This document shows, piece by piece, positions 38,015 through 49,606 of a stretch of 64,000 nucleotides of DNA. The DNA is from Hysterangium stoloniferum (lineage: Eukaryota > Basidiomycota > Agaricomycetes > Hysterangiales > Hysterangiaceae). Under the pieces are notes generated by a model. It was not told the origin of the DNA and did not search any database. It saw nothing but the letters and a program-made list of their open reading frames with translations. The DNA lies in assembly GCA_015178975.1 (NCBI GenBank), contig WHVD01000003.1:124001-188000 (forward strand), in the 5' to 3' direction. Position numbers and translations under genes: made by a program. Positions within the stretch are counted from its first letter, which is position 1. Each line of letters starts with the position of its first letter.

Positions 38015-39017
38015 TTCATTTTCTACATTACTTATGTAATTTTACACTTTAGACCTTAATTGTTAGGGTACATACACGGTGGGTTTCCAGAGAAACCCGC
38101 GGAATATCTGGTAGGACTTGGCTTCAGCTTATAGGCTGCGCCCTTGTGAGATCGTGATGTCCAATTTCAGACAGGCAGATGGGAATCCCAGGGAGTCCAG
38201 GTGGGGTTTGTGGGTCGAGGGGTCATAGGTTGGAGGTTGTGAGTCGAGATAGGTAAGAGAGATAGATGTGCCAGAGCCCGTGGGCTCCAACTAGTGTGAG
38301 CAGTGTAATTCAAGTAGGAGTTTAGAGCAGAAAATGTATTAGATTACTGGGGGGGAATCTAAGCCGATTTTCTGACTGGATTGTATATACAACATCTGCC
38401 AGACTATATAGACCGTGGAGTGAATGACATACCAAATCCAGTAATAATGAAACAGAATTAGCAAAACATAAAATGAGAATAGTAAAGGGGTAATAAAGAA
38501 GAAGAAATTTTCATTTTTTAAATTTTTATATAGGCTCGTCACGTCTGAACATTACCTTCCAGATCACATGACTCTTTGACACACACATACCTGTAACCGA
38601 CATGACCTTTGACACATGTGCGTAGCCGACAAGAACCTTATTGAGGTCTAGAGCCTCTTTGGGACTTCAGCATAAAGGGAGAGTACTGTTACGACCGGAA
38701 TTCCCGCCAGACTCTGGGCACTAACTTATATGCACCCATGCCCTACACACACCAATTGTCAGTTTACTGGAATTCCCACTGGACTCTGTACATCAGACTT
38801 GTCTACGCTTGACTTCATTACATCGTGTATCAGTCACCGGAATACCCACCAGACTCCGTCCCTGTCTATGCCCGACCTCATCCCACACATCAGTCACCGG
38901 ACCCTGCTCGGAAAACCCGTCATCCCTCTAACTGAGCCCCATTCCCATTTTAGTCAAATGACCTGTCACAATTTGGACTCCACTCCCACTCCATTTCCCG
39001 TTATGGTTTATGATTTG

Positions 39018-40080
39018 TGTCACAACTGTCACATGTCACGTATTGTCACAAACATTCAAAGGTAACTTTCGACAACTCTTCAACCTATCAAATTCAACTC
39101 GACAAAACCGAACATTATTCGACACCATCGAATCTCTTTTGACATGTCTCATTTTGATGTCATATATGATTTCATAATTAGTTCATAACATAGTCATAAC
39201 GATACGACGAAAAGCATAAAAGGGCTACGAAAGGAGCGAGGGAAGTCAGTCGAAATATCTGTATATTAGTGATATTAGTAATCTACTTTGGAGGATAACC
39301 AAAAACTTTAAAAGTTGTTTATCCACTAAAGTATATATATTTATATTGTTTGTTGTAAAATTAATATTTAATCAAATTCAGCCTATCAGATAATATTCTG
39401 GAGAATAAGGAAATATTAATATTTATCTTGTATCTGACAAAAGTTAGTCAAACAAACATATATAGATTATCCTTTTGGGGATAAATTCCACAACATGGAT
39501 TGGTTGGCCAGATAGTTCTGGTTAACTTTCTAAACCAAATAAATTTAAATTATATGAACTACATTTGAAAGTTTGTATAATATACAAGAGAATGCATCTC
39601 ATCCCAAGGATTAAGTCATAACCCAAATAATTTTGGTTAACTATAATGTTTGTGGACATTTTAAAAGTCATGGAGATACTAGAGAATGTATTTTATCCCA
39701 AAGATTAGGTAACAACCCAGATAATCTTGTATAACCATGACATTTGTGCATATTTTAAGGGAATGTACAAGTCTTAAAGATGAAATTTTGGGTTAATGAA
39801 ATATAAATTTCTAAAACATGTAGTCATAGCCAGGAGAAATAGTCTCACTTAAAAATATGAGGAGTTTTTCATAAAATTTCGTGTATTCAATGAATTGTGA
39901 CTATCCTCCTTTGTCGTAACTTCTTCGACAAATACTTCCGTGAGTTCTCATGACTGGTAATAGCCTCTTACTTCATCGACAGAGCGAACATATACTTCGT
40001 CGAACGAGGCTTTCGAGTTCGATTAGTAGAATATTATTCGACTTTATCGAAGAATAATCGATTTGTGACAATTTGTCACA
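39018..40080 (+). mobile_element. Solo LTR, family B, copy 3 (TSD ATTTG), with nested TIR element
   Basis: It begins TGTCACAACTGTC and ends TCGATTTGTGACA. ATTTG is duplicated at 39013-39017 and 40081-40085. It interrupts the plus-strand family A LTR of the composite. GCATAAAAGGGC near 39217 is the TATA-like site on the plus strand. Confidence 0.92.
39290..39909. mobile_element. 620-bp element with GGAGGATA inverted ends
   Basis: GGAGGATA at 39290-39297 and TATCCTCC at 39902-39909 bound an AT-rich segment absent from family B copies 1 and 2. TTT flanks both sides. No ORF is present. The class is unknown. Confidence 0.6.
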
Positions 40081-40574
40081 ATTCGGACTCTGCTCTGTTC
40101 CATCCCATTCCTAACACCAAATTTGGTGTTTACTATTCTCGTTTTATATTTTGCTAGTTCCATTTCATTATTACTGGATTTGGTATGTCATTCACTCCAC
40201 GGTCTATATAGTCTGGCAGATGTTGTACATACAATCCAGTCAGAAAATCAGCTTAGATTCCCCCCAGTAATCTAATACATTTTCTACTCTAAACTCCTAC
40301 TTGAATTACACCACTCACACTAGTTGGAGCCCATGGGCTCTGGCGCATCTATCGTCTCTTACCTATCTCAACTCACAACCTCTCGACCCACAACCTCTGA
40401 CCTACGACCCTTCGACCCACGAACCCCACTTAGACTCCCCAGGATTCCCATCCGCCTGTCTGAAATTGGACGTCACGATCTCACGAGGGCACAGCCTATA
40501 AGCTGAAGCCAAGTCCTACTGGATACTCTGCAGGTTTCTCCGGAAACCCACCATGTACATATCCTAACATTAAT

Positions 40575-41136
40575 GCATTCAGTAACTGATATTGTGGAAG
40601 AATACTTCAATCTTTATTCAACAAGTGTCAAGAAAATCCAATTTGTGTCAAAGTTATAGACTGTCAATGGCTATACAATATTTACTAAATCACTGTAATT
40701 GATTAGAATTTACTGATTTTTATTTGTATATTCTGGGGTAGACTGTGAATAGTTTAAGACTGTCAAAGATTTAAAAAATTGCAATTGTCACTGGCATTAG
40801 ACAAAGTTAACAGTTGTAGAAATGGTCAATGGTTGTAGAAATGGTAGATGTTAGAAAGTAAGACCTAATAAGAATATAACTAATAAATGACTATTAGTTA
40901 CATTGTGTGGATGCATAACAAGCTTGACTCACCTCAGTCTCATATATCATATAACAGACTGAAGTGATACTACTATAGTACTTTAGTTTATATATTTTAA
41001 TGCATATATTACTAGGCACCATCAGTGGTGTGTTAGTGATACTGCCCAAGGTTGGGTGGTCTTGGATCGGTCTATTTGGGCCATGTATATTTCAATGGTG
41101 TTATTCAACACTCCTCCTCACATGGTAGTCCTGTCA
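40575..41136. other. AT-rich non-coding region
   Basis: No gene could be supported. It contains short repeats such as GTTGTAGAAATGGT in tandem near 40815-40850 and lies next to the copia remnant. Confidence 0.4.
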
Positions 41137-41972
41137 TCAAAGACCTAAGAAGCCACAAATTTCAATGAATTTTGATGGTTCGAGAGCCTTGGTAAAAATA
41201 TTGGCAAGGTTATTGGAGGTATTGACATATTGTAAGGAGAAATCTTGAGTAAGAACCCATTCCTGCAGAAAACAATATTTAATATCAATATGCTTGATGT
41301 GGGAATGTAAAAGGGGATCTTCGGATAGATTAATAGTGGCATTGTTATCACAAAAGACAGTGGTGGGGCCAGGGCAGGGAAAGAAAATACCTGAAAGTAA
41401 GGAACAAAGCCAAGTGGGTTCTTTGATAGTCTCAAACGTGGTGACATATTCAGCCTCACATAAGGAAGCAGTAACAGTTTCTTTGTAGTCCACAATGATG
41501 TGAGACCCTAAAGTGAAGGTGTAACCACTAATGCTGTGATGGGTATCAAGACAATTGGTGTAGCCAACAAGTGCAATGTTACTGGAACTGCCCAGGCATA
41601 GCCTAAGGTGTCTCATACCTTTCAGATAGTGAATGACTCAAATTGTGGCATGCCAATGTGATGTAGAATAGCTGTCAAGAGATTGTGAGAGTTGCTGAAC
41701 AGCAAAAGAAATGTCAGGATGTGTGGAAATGGCTAAATAAAGTAAACAACCAACAAGGGATCAATATGGGATCTTGAGTAGGTTATTTATCTTGGTTGTT
41801 GATAGTGAGGTGCAGTTGAACCTGGAAAGTTTGAGGCTACGGTCCATAGATGTAGAAATGGCAGTAGAGGTGTCTTAGCTGAATTGACACACAATTTTGT
41901 CAATAAGGGCAGTTTGGGAGAGATAGACAGAAGTATTTGGTCAATCCCATTCCACACATAAGCTGAAGCCAA
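41137..41972 (-). pseudogene. Ty1/copia retrotransposon remnant, RNase H end
   Basis: The minus strand encodes the C-terminal copia RNase H: GYTNCLDTHHSISGYTFTLG, ASLCEAEYVTTFETIKEPTW, TTVFCDNNATINLSEDP, HSHIKHIDIKYCFLQEWV and ANIFTKAL. Upstream pieces as far as 41972 are in broken frames. The fragment ends near 41955 in CACATAAGCTGAAGCCAAGT, the same core as in the LTRs of this region. The rest of the element is lost. Confidence 0.85.
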
Positions 41973-42148
41973 GTCAATGTTATGTATTTTAGTGATTTTT
42001 CCTTTAATTTCCCCTCCAAAAACAAAGAGAATCGAAAAATTGAATTAAAATGTATTTATATCACTTAAAATACTTTTTATACATATTATTCAGAAATAAA
42101 TTGAATTTTTACAATTTATTTCATATTTTTAGAGTCAAATCTAAGCTA

Positions 42149-42924
42149 CAGTGACTCAAAAAACCCTTCACATATTTTGTACTTCAGACCTATATCCCTG
42201 ATAACTCAAAGAATAAAAATGCAAAAATATCAAGAATATTTGTGAATATGCTCTATCATATCTAGATTATGGAAGTATGGTGCCATTACATAAGCTCCAA
42301 ATATGGAAATATTACAAATATTTATATACAAGAGACTCATATGAAGGGTTTTTTTACTGGCAACTTTGATAACTATAAAATATGTGGGTGATGTCATCTC
42401 TTAGCAAGATCATGACCATGAACACACCTGCAAGAAGGCCCAGACTTGGTTTCAAGATAATGATTTTAATGTCCTCCCATGGCCAGCACAGTCTCCAGAC
42501 CTCAATCTCATTGAACACTTGTGGGATTATAAAAAGAGGAGGCTAAGAGATACTGGAGTTGTGGGAGAGGGTAGAGGAGGAGTGGAACAAGATTGATGCA
42601 GAGGTGTGTCAGAATTTGATCGAGAGTATGCTTAGGAGGGTTGCAGCTGTGTTGAAGATAAAGGGTGGCTATACCAAGTACTGAATATAAGTAGTTTTGT
42701 GGGTCAGAGTGGTAAGCAAAAAAACCCTTCACATGAGCCTCTTGTATATAAATATTTGTAATATTTCCATATTTGGAGCTTATGTAATGGCACCATACTT
42801 CCATAATCTAGATATGATAGAGCATATTCACAAATATTCTTGATATTTTTGCATTTTTATTCTTTGAGGTATCAGGGATATAAGTCTGAAGTACAAAACA
42901 TGTGAAGGGTTTTTTGAGTCACTG
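42149..42924 (+). mobile_element. Tc1-like transposon (Tc1-c), short internally deleted copy
   Basis: 776 bp flanked by TA (42147-42148 and 42925-42926). The long inverted repeats, about 210 bp each, start CAGTGACTCAAAAAACCCTT and are nearly identical. Between them is the plus-strand C-terminal transposase fragment ([30 protein letters not shown]). Only TIR-driven mobilisation by a partner would be possible. Confidence 0.92.
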
Positions 42925-43688
42925 TAGATATGAATTTAATTCTTTTTTGTTTTAATAAAATAAAATTCATTGGCTAGTATTAAATGTGAGAGATCATGTG
43001 ATATTCACATGACATTTCAAACTCTGACAAGGACAAAACATGATGTGAAATAATCATGCATAATCAAGGCAATATATATTTATAATTAACTAAAAGTAAA
43101 TATAATAATTATATAATAATATCAAACCAGCCACCTGGCACTTATTACATGATGTGCAGGAACATTTGTCACAGCAAGTGACATTTGTGTGCAACAGTCA
43201 CAAGACACACAATAGTCACACAGTGTGATGGATGTCATACATATGTGCACAGATGCAGAAACATTACATCATCATGTATGCTACTGCAGAAAAAACCGGA
43301 AACTCCTGGAATATTCCAGTGGCTTCCAAAGGAACAGTTAGAAATAGGTACAATAGTAGATAGAATATTGTAGAATATTCTGTAAGGTTCTATTATGCCT
43401 ATGTCTTAGAAATAATTAGACTCTTCTAGAATCTTCTAAAATGTCTCAGACTAAAATGTATATAAGGAGCTCAGCTCCAGCCTTGAATAGAACATCTTGT
43501 CATTTTATCAACCCATTTACACTACATCTGTGTGTCACTGCAGCTGTGTGTCACTGCAGCAAGCAGTTTATTGCCACCTAAGGATCTTACAAGGATATTC
43601 TCAGTATTTATTGATGCTCAAAACTGGGAGAAATTAGAATTGTGCTTCTAATCTCAAACAATGATAACAAGATTGTTTATTACTTTAA
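42925..43688. other. AT-rich non-coding region, possible copia-like leader
   Basis: No ORF. A TATA-like TGTATATAAGG (43455) precedes GTGTGTCACTGCAGC, which is present twice (about 43530 and 43546). It may be the 5' flank of the minisatellite-bearing unit. Confidence 0.35.
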
Positions 43689-44040
43689 TTGATAGCCAAC
43701 AACTCAACTAGAGGTGGATAAGTAATAAAGGAAAGCCAGCTACTCAATTAAGAGGTGGCAAAGGGGAACAAGATTACTTGTCAGAAGCTCAACTAGAGGT
43801 GGATAAGTAATAAAGGAAAGCCAGCTACTCAATTAAGAGGTGGCAAAGGGGAACAAGATTACTTGTCAGAAGCTCAACTAGAGGTGACAAGGTTATAAGA
43901 TTAATACCAGAAGCTCAACTAGAGGTGGCAGGGAATCCTGATTGGTCAGAAGCTCAACTAGAGGTGACCAGGGGGTAGGATTATTGTCAGAAGCTCAACT
44001 AGAGGTGACAAGGGATCCTGATTGGTGCCAGAAGCTCATA
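43689..44040 (+). repeat. Minisatellite with AAGCTCAACTAGAGGTG core
   Basis: An 86-bp unit is present in two essentially identical adjacent copies (from about 43693), followed by four shorter units of about 40-46 bp. Nearly every unit carries CAGAAGCTCAACTAGAGGTG or the first-copy variant CAACAACTCAACTAGAGGTG. Confidence 0.85.
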
Positions 44041-44331
44041 AGACTACATTAAGATCCTGATAAGTTAGTATCACAGTAGACCCTGTAAATAAAGCATATA
44101 TTAGCCAAATAGTGTTTTATTCTATATCTAATCTTTTGACCTGTTTATAAATATTTTTACTGTTTGATAAATAGTATACATAAAATATATATGTATACAG
44201 TAAACTAGCTAGAATTGAAGTCAAATCTAGTTTTGAAATCAGTGAATTGTTATTCATATTTTAGTAGTTGTTTTCACAGAAAAAGAACAGCTTGCCAAAG
44301 CAGCTCTCAAAACCTTCTTTGTGTTAAGAGG

Positions 44332-45181
44332 TGTGTGTGGAGCTTATCAGAGGGTTTCCGGAGAAACCCACAGGAAAGTTGATAGGACTTGGCTTCAGCT
44401 TATAGGCTGCACCCTCATGAGATTGTGTCATCCAATTTCAGATGGGCAGACAGGAATCCTGGGGAGTCTGGGAGTAGTTGGTGGGTTGTGAGGTTGGAGG
44501 GTCAACTGCGGGAATCCTGTGGAAGTCGAGGGGTCGGGCAGAGACGAGTCGGAGGTCAAGTGATAGATAGGTCAGAGCCCATCGGCCCTGACGAGGTAAA
44601 TAGCGGTGTGTTTCAAGAGGAGATTAGAGCAGAAAATGTACTGAGATTACTGGGGAGAATCTAAGCTGATTTTCTGACTGGATTGTATGTACAACATCTG
44701 CCAGACTATGTATATAGACTGTGGAATGTATAACATACCAAATCCAGTAATAATGAAAATGAAACTAACAAACATAAAACGAGATAAGTAAACACCAAAC
44801 TTGGTGTTAGGAATGGGATGGAATGGAAGCAGAGTCCAAATCATGACAGGTCATAAAACCATAACAGGAACGGAGCAGGAGCAGAGTCCAAATCGTGACA
44901 GGTCATTTGACTATAACAGGAATGGGGCTCAGTTAGAGGGATGATTGGTTTTCCAAGCAGGGTCCGGTGACTGATGCATGGGACAGAGTCGGACATAGAC
45001 AGGGACGGAGTCCAGTGGGAATTCCAGTGACTGATACATGAAGTAATGAAGTTGAACATGGACAAGTCTGACATACATATGGAGTCCAACAGGAATTCCA
45101 GTAAACTGACCATTGGTGTGTATAGGGTGTGGGTGTGTATAAGCTAGTGCCTGGAGTCCGGTGGGAATTCCAGTCGTAACA
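44332..45181 (-). mobile_element. LTR, family A, copy 6
   Basis: From TGTTAAGAGGTGTG to CCAGTCGTAACA, 850 bp and collinear with the other minus-strand family A copies. No matching 5-bp flanks were found, so it may be one end of a rearranged element. Two shorter pieces of the same LTR end follow at 45182-45338 (GGTCATAACA) and near 45500 (GGTCGTAACA). Confidence 0.8.
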
Positions 45182-46096
45182 TGGGTATTCTGGTGACTGA
45201 TTTGTGAGACAACTACATAAGGTCGGACATGGGCAGGTTCATTGTCCAGGTCCTGGCAGGTATTCTGGTTAACTGATAACTAGTGCGTAAAGGGTGTGGG
45301 TGCCTATACAGAGTCCAGTGGGTTTTCTGGTCATAACACAGATAGTACAAGTATAATTTGACAGGGGCTGTAGCAGGGTTTGATCACTGTGAGGGGTGTA
45401 TGTCAGTGTCAGGTTTACTGATGGTGGCCGATATGACAACATGATGATAACTTGAGGTGATAGCATCGTCAGATATCTTTGGGTTGTGACATGGTCGTAA
45501 CAAAAACAATTATAAAACAATTGAATTCAAATTTACTGCAATCAGTATAAATTTACTGGAATTTACTGGAATTGATTGATAGTTGATAGGATTTTATAGG
45601 GATGATCTCAGATTCATAGAATTGATCACCATTTTTCTTAGATTCTCTTGGTAATTTTCTTTGATTTTATTTCCTTTTTTTTAAAATATCCTGGAATATT
45701 TTTGAGCTTGTTTGATTTTCTAAATTTTTTATTTATTTGTTGTATTTTATTTTAATTTTTCCGGATTCCACCATTTTCCCAGAATTTTTTATCGACTACT
45801 CCAGGGATTTTGTGAATCTTATCCGGGGAATGTGTTGTAATTCCCGGGAACTGGGTGTCAGAATGCTCCCGCGCTCCTTAAATTAATACTCCAAAATTGC
45901 TTCCGTCGTGGAAACGAATAACGACTTCCGCTGCTAAACGCTCCCAAAAAAGGAGCGACACCTAGGGGACTTACTTTATAGGATAGGGGATATAAGATTA
46001 TACTTGGCACTGGCTATGGGGCTTGGTATTTGTAGAATACAAACGTTCAAATAGACGATGTAGACATGAAGGTAAGCTCTTCAGTTCTCTTACCCA

Positions 46097-47749
46097 ATGA
46101 ATCCTAACAACCCTACACCGCCGATGCATACCCTGGACGGTGAACAAAATGCACAATACAGAGTAGGTCTGATCTAAATTATTTTCTATCTATCTGCTGA
46201 CTGTGCATATTTGTGGTTTTAGCAAGTTACTCTGTTATTAAGCAGCGAGTCGCCATCTAAACAGCAAGAATGGAAAGGGCGTCTGCACCCTCTCAGTCTC
46301 ATAGTTTTAGGCGTGTGGATCTGCTACATTGTAGCGACCGTTTTCTTCCTCGAGATGGCAATCAAAAACGACCCCCTCCACATTGAAGCGGTTTGGCGAT
46401 ACGACGTTCTGCCGGGCTCAATGCTCACTATCTTTGCCCAAGCTCACCTGCCTATTACCATTTTCCACCTCGCCAGAGTCGGTGTTTCCGCGATTCAGCG
46501 GAAGAACATAGCTCCGCGCACCCAGGATGAGCTCTTCCTGATGACTGATCGCCAATGGTCTGGTCCCCTTGGATTCGCAAGTGTTGTGAAGACCATGATC
46601 AGGGGGGTCCATGTCTCCCGAATATTCTTCATGTTTGCATTCACGTGCATGGTTGCCCTCGTTACTCCAGAAACGTTTTCGCGTGCTTATCCTGTGGGAC
46701 TCGTCCATGTGACGAAACCCTACACAGTCACCCCACGTGCATTTTCTCCGCAGGCGTTGCCCAATGTAGATCAGAACACACAGATAGGGTTTGGACTTGG
46801 TTCATGGGCCACCGGTCTATCCATATTTGACCTCTACTTGCTCAGCGTATACATTCCAGACGAAATACCAGCAGATTTCACAGAGTTCTTTTTTTCCGGC
46901 TTCGTCCAACACATAGATATCAGGCTGCCAGGATTACGACTTCAAGGAACCTGCACCCCATTCTTCGATGACGCTTCCCCAGCTGTTGAACAAGATACCA
47001 CTCTATTCCCAATGTTCTGCAATAACACTCTCCCTCTCGTTGGGGACCAAGCGCCGGCTGTAAACGTCTTTTATGGAAATGCAAACGTCACGTATAGCTA
47101 TTGTACATACCCATCGGTCTCTACAGTTTTCTCTGGTCCCGACTCTAACGCCACAGCTTATATCTTGCTTCAAACCAACAACGGAACTGTAGAAACCACA
47201 GGTATGGTCAAGTGTCAGTCAAACTTCTCGATCGGTACAGCGTTATTATCTGGAACGGATTGGACCTACACATCATTTCTGAAGAACATCACCTATGACA
47301 ATCCGATACAGCTTGCGAACCCTCTTTCTGCTGTACTTGCCGGCATTGCCAATGGGAGTGTTGTGAACCACACCTTTGAGAGTGGGTCAACACTCGTAAA
47401 GCAGCTAGGGTACAATGTTACCATCGTCAATGGTAACACGTTGAACTCTACCCAGCCAAGTCTTGACACTTTCGCAAATCAAATATGGTTTGGTGTTGAA
47501 CACATGACGGCGGGAATCGGTCTACTATCCAGCGCATCAGATATTTTGTACGACGGGAGACTTCACTTGCCAACTTTTGGCCGGACTCGCTCAAATGCAT
47601 TCGCCATTGGGTTGTATGCATTGTTAGCCTCATGGTTATGTGGGTTGATATATCTTTCCTTTAAGGGTTATCGTTTGTCTACCGAATCCCGTTTAGGAAG
47701 TCGTTTTGCAATTCGTTTATATGAGGAGATGCCTTTGCAGGAAACTTGA
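46097..47749 (+). CDS. Glycosylated multi-pass membrane protein, copy 1
   Basis: I do not recognise the family. Exon 1 (46097-46162) encodes MNPNNPTPPMHTLDGEQNAQ and two more residues. After a 60-bp intron, exon 2 (46223-47749) gives about 508 more residues. Hydrophobic segments are LSLIVLGVWICYIVATVF near residue 50, MLTIFAQAHLPITIFHLARV, IFFMFAFTCMVALVTPE and a C-terminal FAIGLYALLASWLCGLIYLS. Between the third and last lies a large domain with many N-glycosylation sequons (NNT, NVT, NAT, NFS, NHT) and several Cys, so it probably faces the lumen or cell exterior. The short C-terminal tail is basic. A frame-shifted remainder of the longer tail of copy 2 follows the stop. The function is unknown; a basidiomycete-specific surface or vacuolar protein is possible. 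Confidence 0.8.
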
Positions 47750-47879
47750 CCTCAGGTTGGTAAAGTTTCCGGCGATGAACAGCTTAGTAGACTCGTCGTA
47801 TCTCGGCACCCTGAGGAATTGAACAATGCTTTGATGGCACCTGAATACTCGCCACTGTTTGTCAAACTGTAATTTATAA

Positions 47880-48990
47880 AAAAACCATATGTCAGATCCA
47901 TCAAGGTTAATATATATTCAATGTGTCTTGACAGAGCAGTTCCTTGTCAGCCAGAAATTAACAAAGGTTATATCGGTGAAGTGCTAGTGGGGGTCGGAGG
48001 TTAGTGTATGCAGTTCAAAACATAGCATAGCAAGCGTGGATGGCTCCATTTACGTACCTAGGTCTTCCTTGTGAAACCGGCTGTTCCTTGAACTTCGGAA
48101 AGCATTTGCCAGTCGACAATGGTGCGTCCTATTCGTGTGCTGGCACCAGACTCGGAACGACTGCACTGGTATCCAGCAGGGGGGAAGGAAGTACTCGAAT
48201 TATGCCTTTTTGCCCTTCTATTCAGTTCAGTATGTTAAGCACTTATTTATTGAATAAAATACACTTTTATTCGTAATAAAATATATTTCAATAAATCATA
48301 AAAATAAGGTATATAAATAGGCAATCGGTAGATTCACAAGCCATATACCAACAAGCATATCTTGAAGCAAATCTCCGAAATACTGAAGTTTAACTTACAC
48401 AAGACGTGGTCTTTTGATGTAACTGATTGTTCTGACTGCCACAAGACACCAGCGGCAGGGACAAACTGTTCATTAAACATTTGCTTCAGCGTTCCCACGG
48501 CACATATCATGCTTACTCTAACAGTGGAATGACAGTAGACGCCAAATTCCAATTCCCTGATGAAAACAAAACAAAACATCAGAACATTATCCACTTGGTA
48601 TTATGAAAATGTTCCATGCATAGATAACTCCCATAGACAAAAACTTTTTTCGTGCCAAACTTAGTGTTGAATATTCTAGGAGTCTTAATGTATAAGGGCA
48701 AAGCACACTATTGTATAATGCTCACTACATGACCTTTATACCTGAATACCCAATTCAATCTCAGAATCAAACATCTGAGACAACATTGGAGTCTCGCAGC
48801 TTCTATGGCTTGCAGACTCCCAACACTTAGCATAATATCATCAGTGGGATGAATCACCATTCTATGTGTAAGCCAGCTTTGGCAGTAAAGATCCTAGAAA
48901 ACCTCTTTTGAATAATTGTATTTTGAGATGGATATCTTTCCCATATACAGCCTCGGGATGATTCTTGACATTCAAGGGCGGAGCCTCCCG
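47880..48990. other. 3' flank of membrane gene copy 1, no gene seen
   Basis: Non-coding and shared in part with 51390-52130. AT-rich with short chance ORFs only. Confidence 0.5.
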
Positions 48991-49199
48991 AATTCATATT
49001 TTTCTTAGCTTTTCTTTGAATTTACTGGACTGCTTTTGAATTTTTTTGATTTTCGGAAATTTTATTTTGAGTTATTGCATTTTATTTTATTTTTTAAAGA
49101 TTTATTTTTAACTATTCGGATTTTATTGCCATTTCCCGGAATTCTTTGTATACCTTCCCCGGACAACCTGCTGTAATTTCCGGGAACTGGATCCAGAAA

Positions 49200-49425
49200 T
49201 GTTCCTGTGCTGCCCAAATTGCTCCCGTGCGGCAAAAATACTTCCGCGCTGGGAACAGTGCTCTCGCGCTCCTTACATTGCTTCTTCAGCCCACATTGCT
49301 CCTACCCACCGCACAAAATTGCTCCCGCACGGCACAATTGCTTCTGCGAGGTTAAAATTCTCTCCCGTTAGGCCAGAATTGCTCCCGCGTGCCACAAATT
49401 GCTTCCGTCGTGTGCGAATGCTGAT
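49200..49425 (+). repeat. Short degenerate repeats upstream of membrane gene copy 2
   Basis: About eight imperfect copies of a unit around AAATTGCTCCCGCRCGGCAC (positions such as 49217, 49316, 49335, 49376 and 49398). The copy 1 upstream region has only one or two such units. Confidence 0.7.
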
Positions 49426-49606
49426 GAATAACGATTTTGCGACGCTAAACCATACCAAAAAAGGAGCGAGGCCCCACCATGTAACTTTACTATAGAGGTG
49501 ATAGTGGACAGCTGATATAAGACATTTGGCACTGGCTATGGTGCTTAGTACACAATCGTTCAAATAGACGACATTTTTTATGACAGGAAGGTAAGCTCTT
49601 ACCCCA

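Larger units (their letters stand above)
38061..40569. mobile_element. Composite insertion with inverted family A LTRs (TSD TTAAT)
   Basis: Both outer ends are the same LTR terminus: TGTTAGGGTACATAC on the left is the reverse complement of the right end GTACATATCCTAACA. TTAAT is duplicated at 38056-38060 and 40570-40574. The left part (38061 to about 38487) is a minus-strand LTR truncated at its promoter side. Then about 200 bp of unique sequence ends in the purine tract AAAGGGAGAGTAC, followed by a plus-strand LTR (38687-40569) that hosts family B copy 3. No coding region is present. Confidence 0.85.
45660..48995 (+). repeat. Duplicated block, copy 1
   Basis: Starts in AT-rich sequence, then GGAACTGGGTG, GGAGCGACACC, the membrane protein gene and a long 3' flank ending GGGCGGAGCCTCCCGAATT. 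The same order recurs at 49015-52132, so this is a direct segmental duplication of about 3.2 kb. Confidence 0.8.

Noticed and set aside
43689-44040. Possible CRISPR-like array of regular repeats
   Set aside because: The genome is eukaryotic, spacers are repeated rather than unique, and unit lengths vary; it is a minisatellite.
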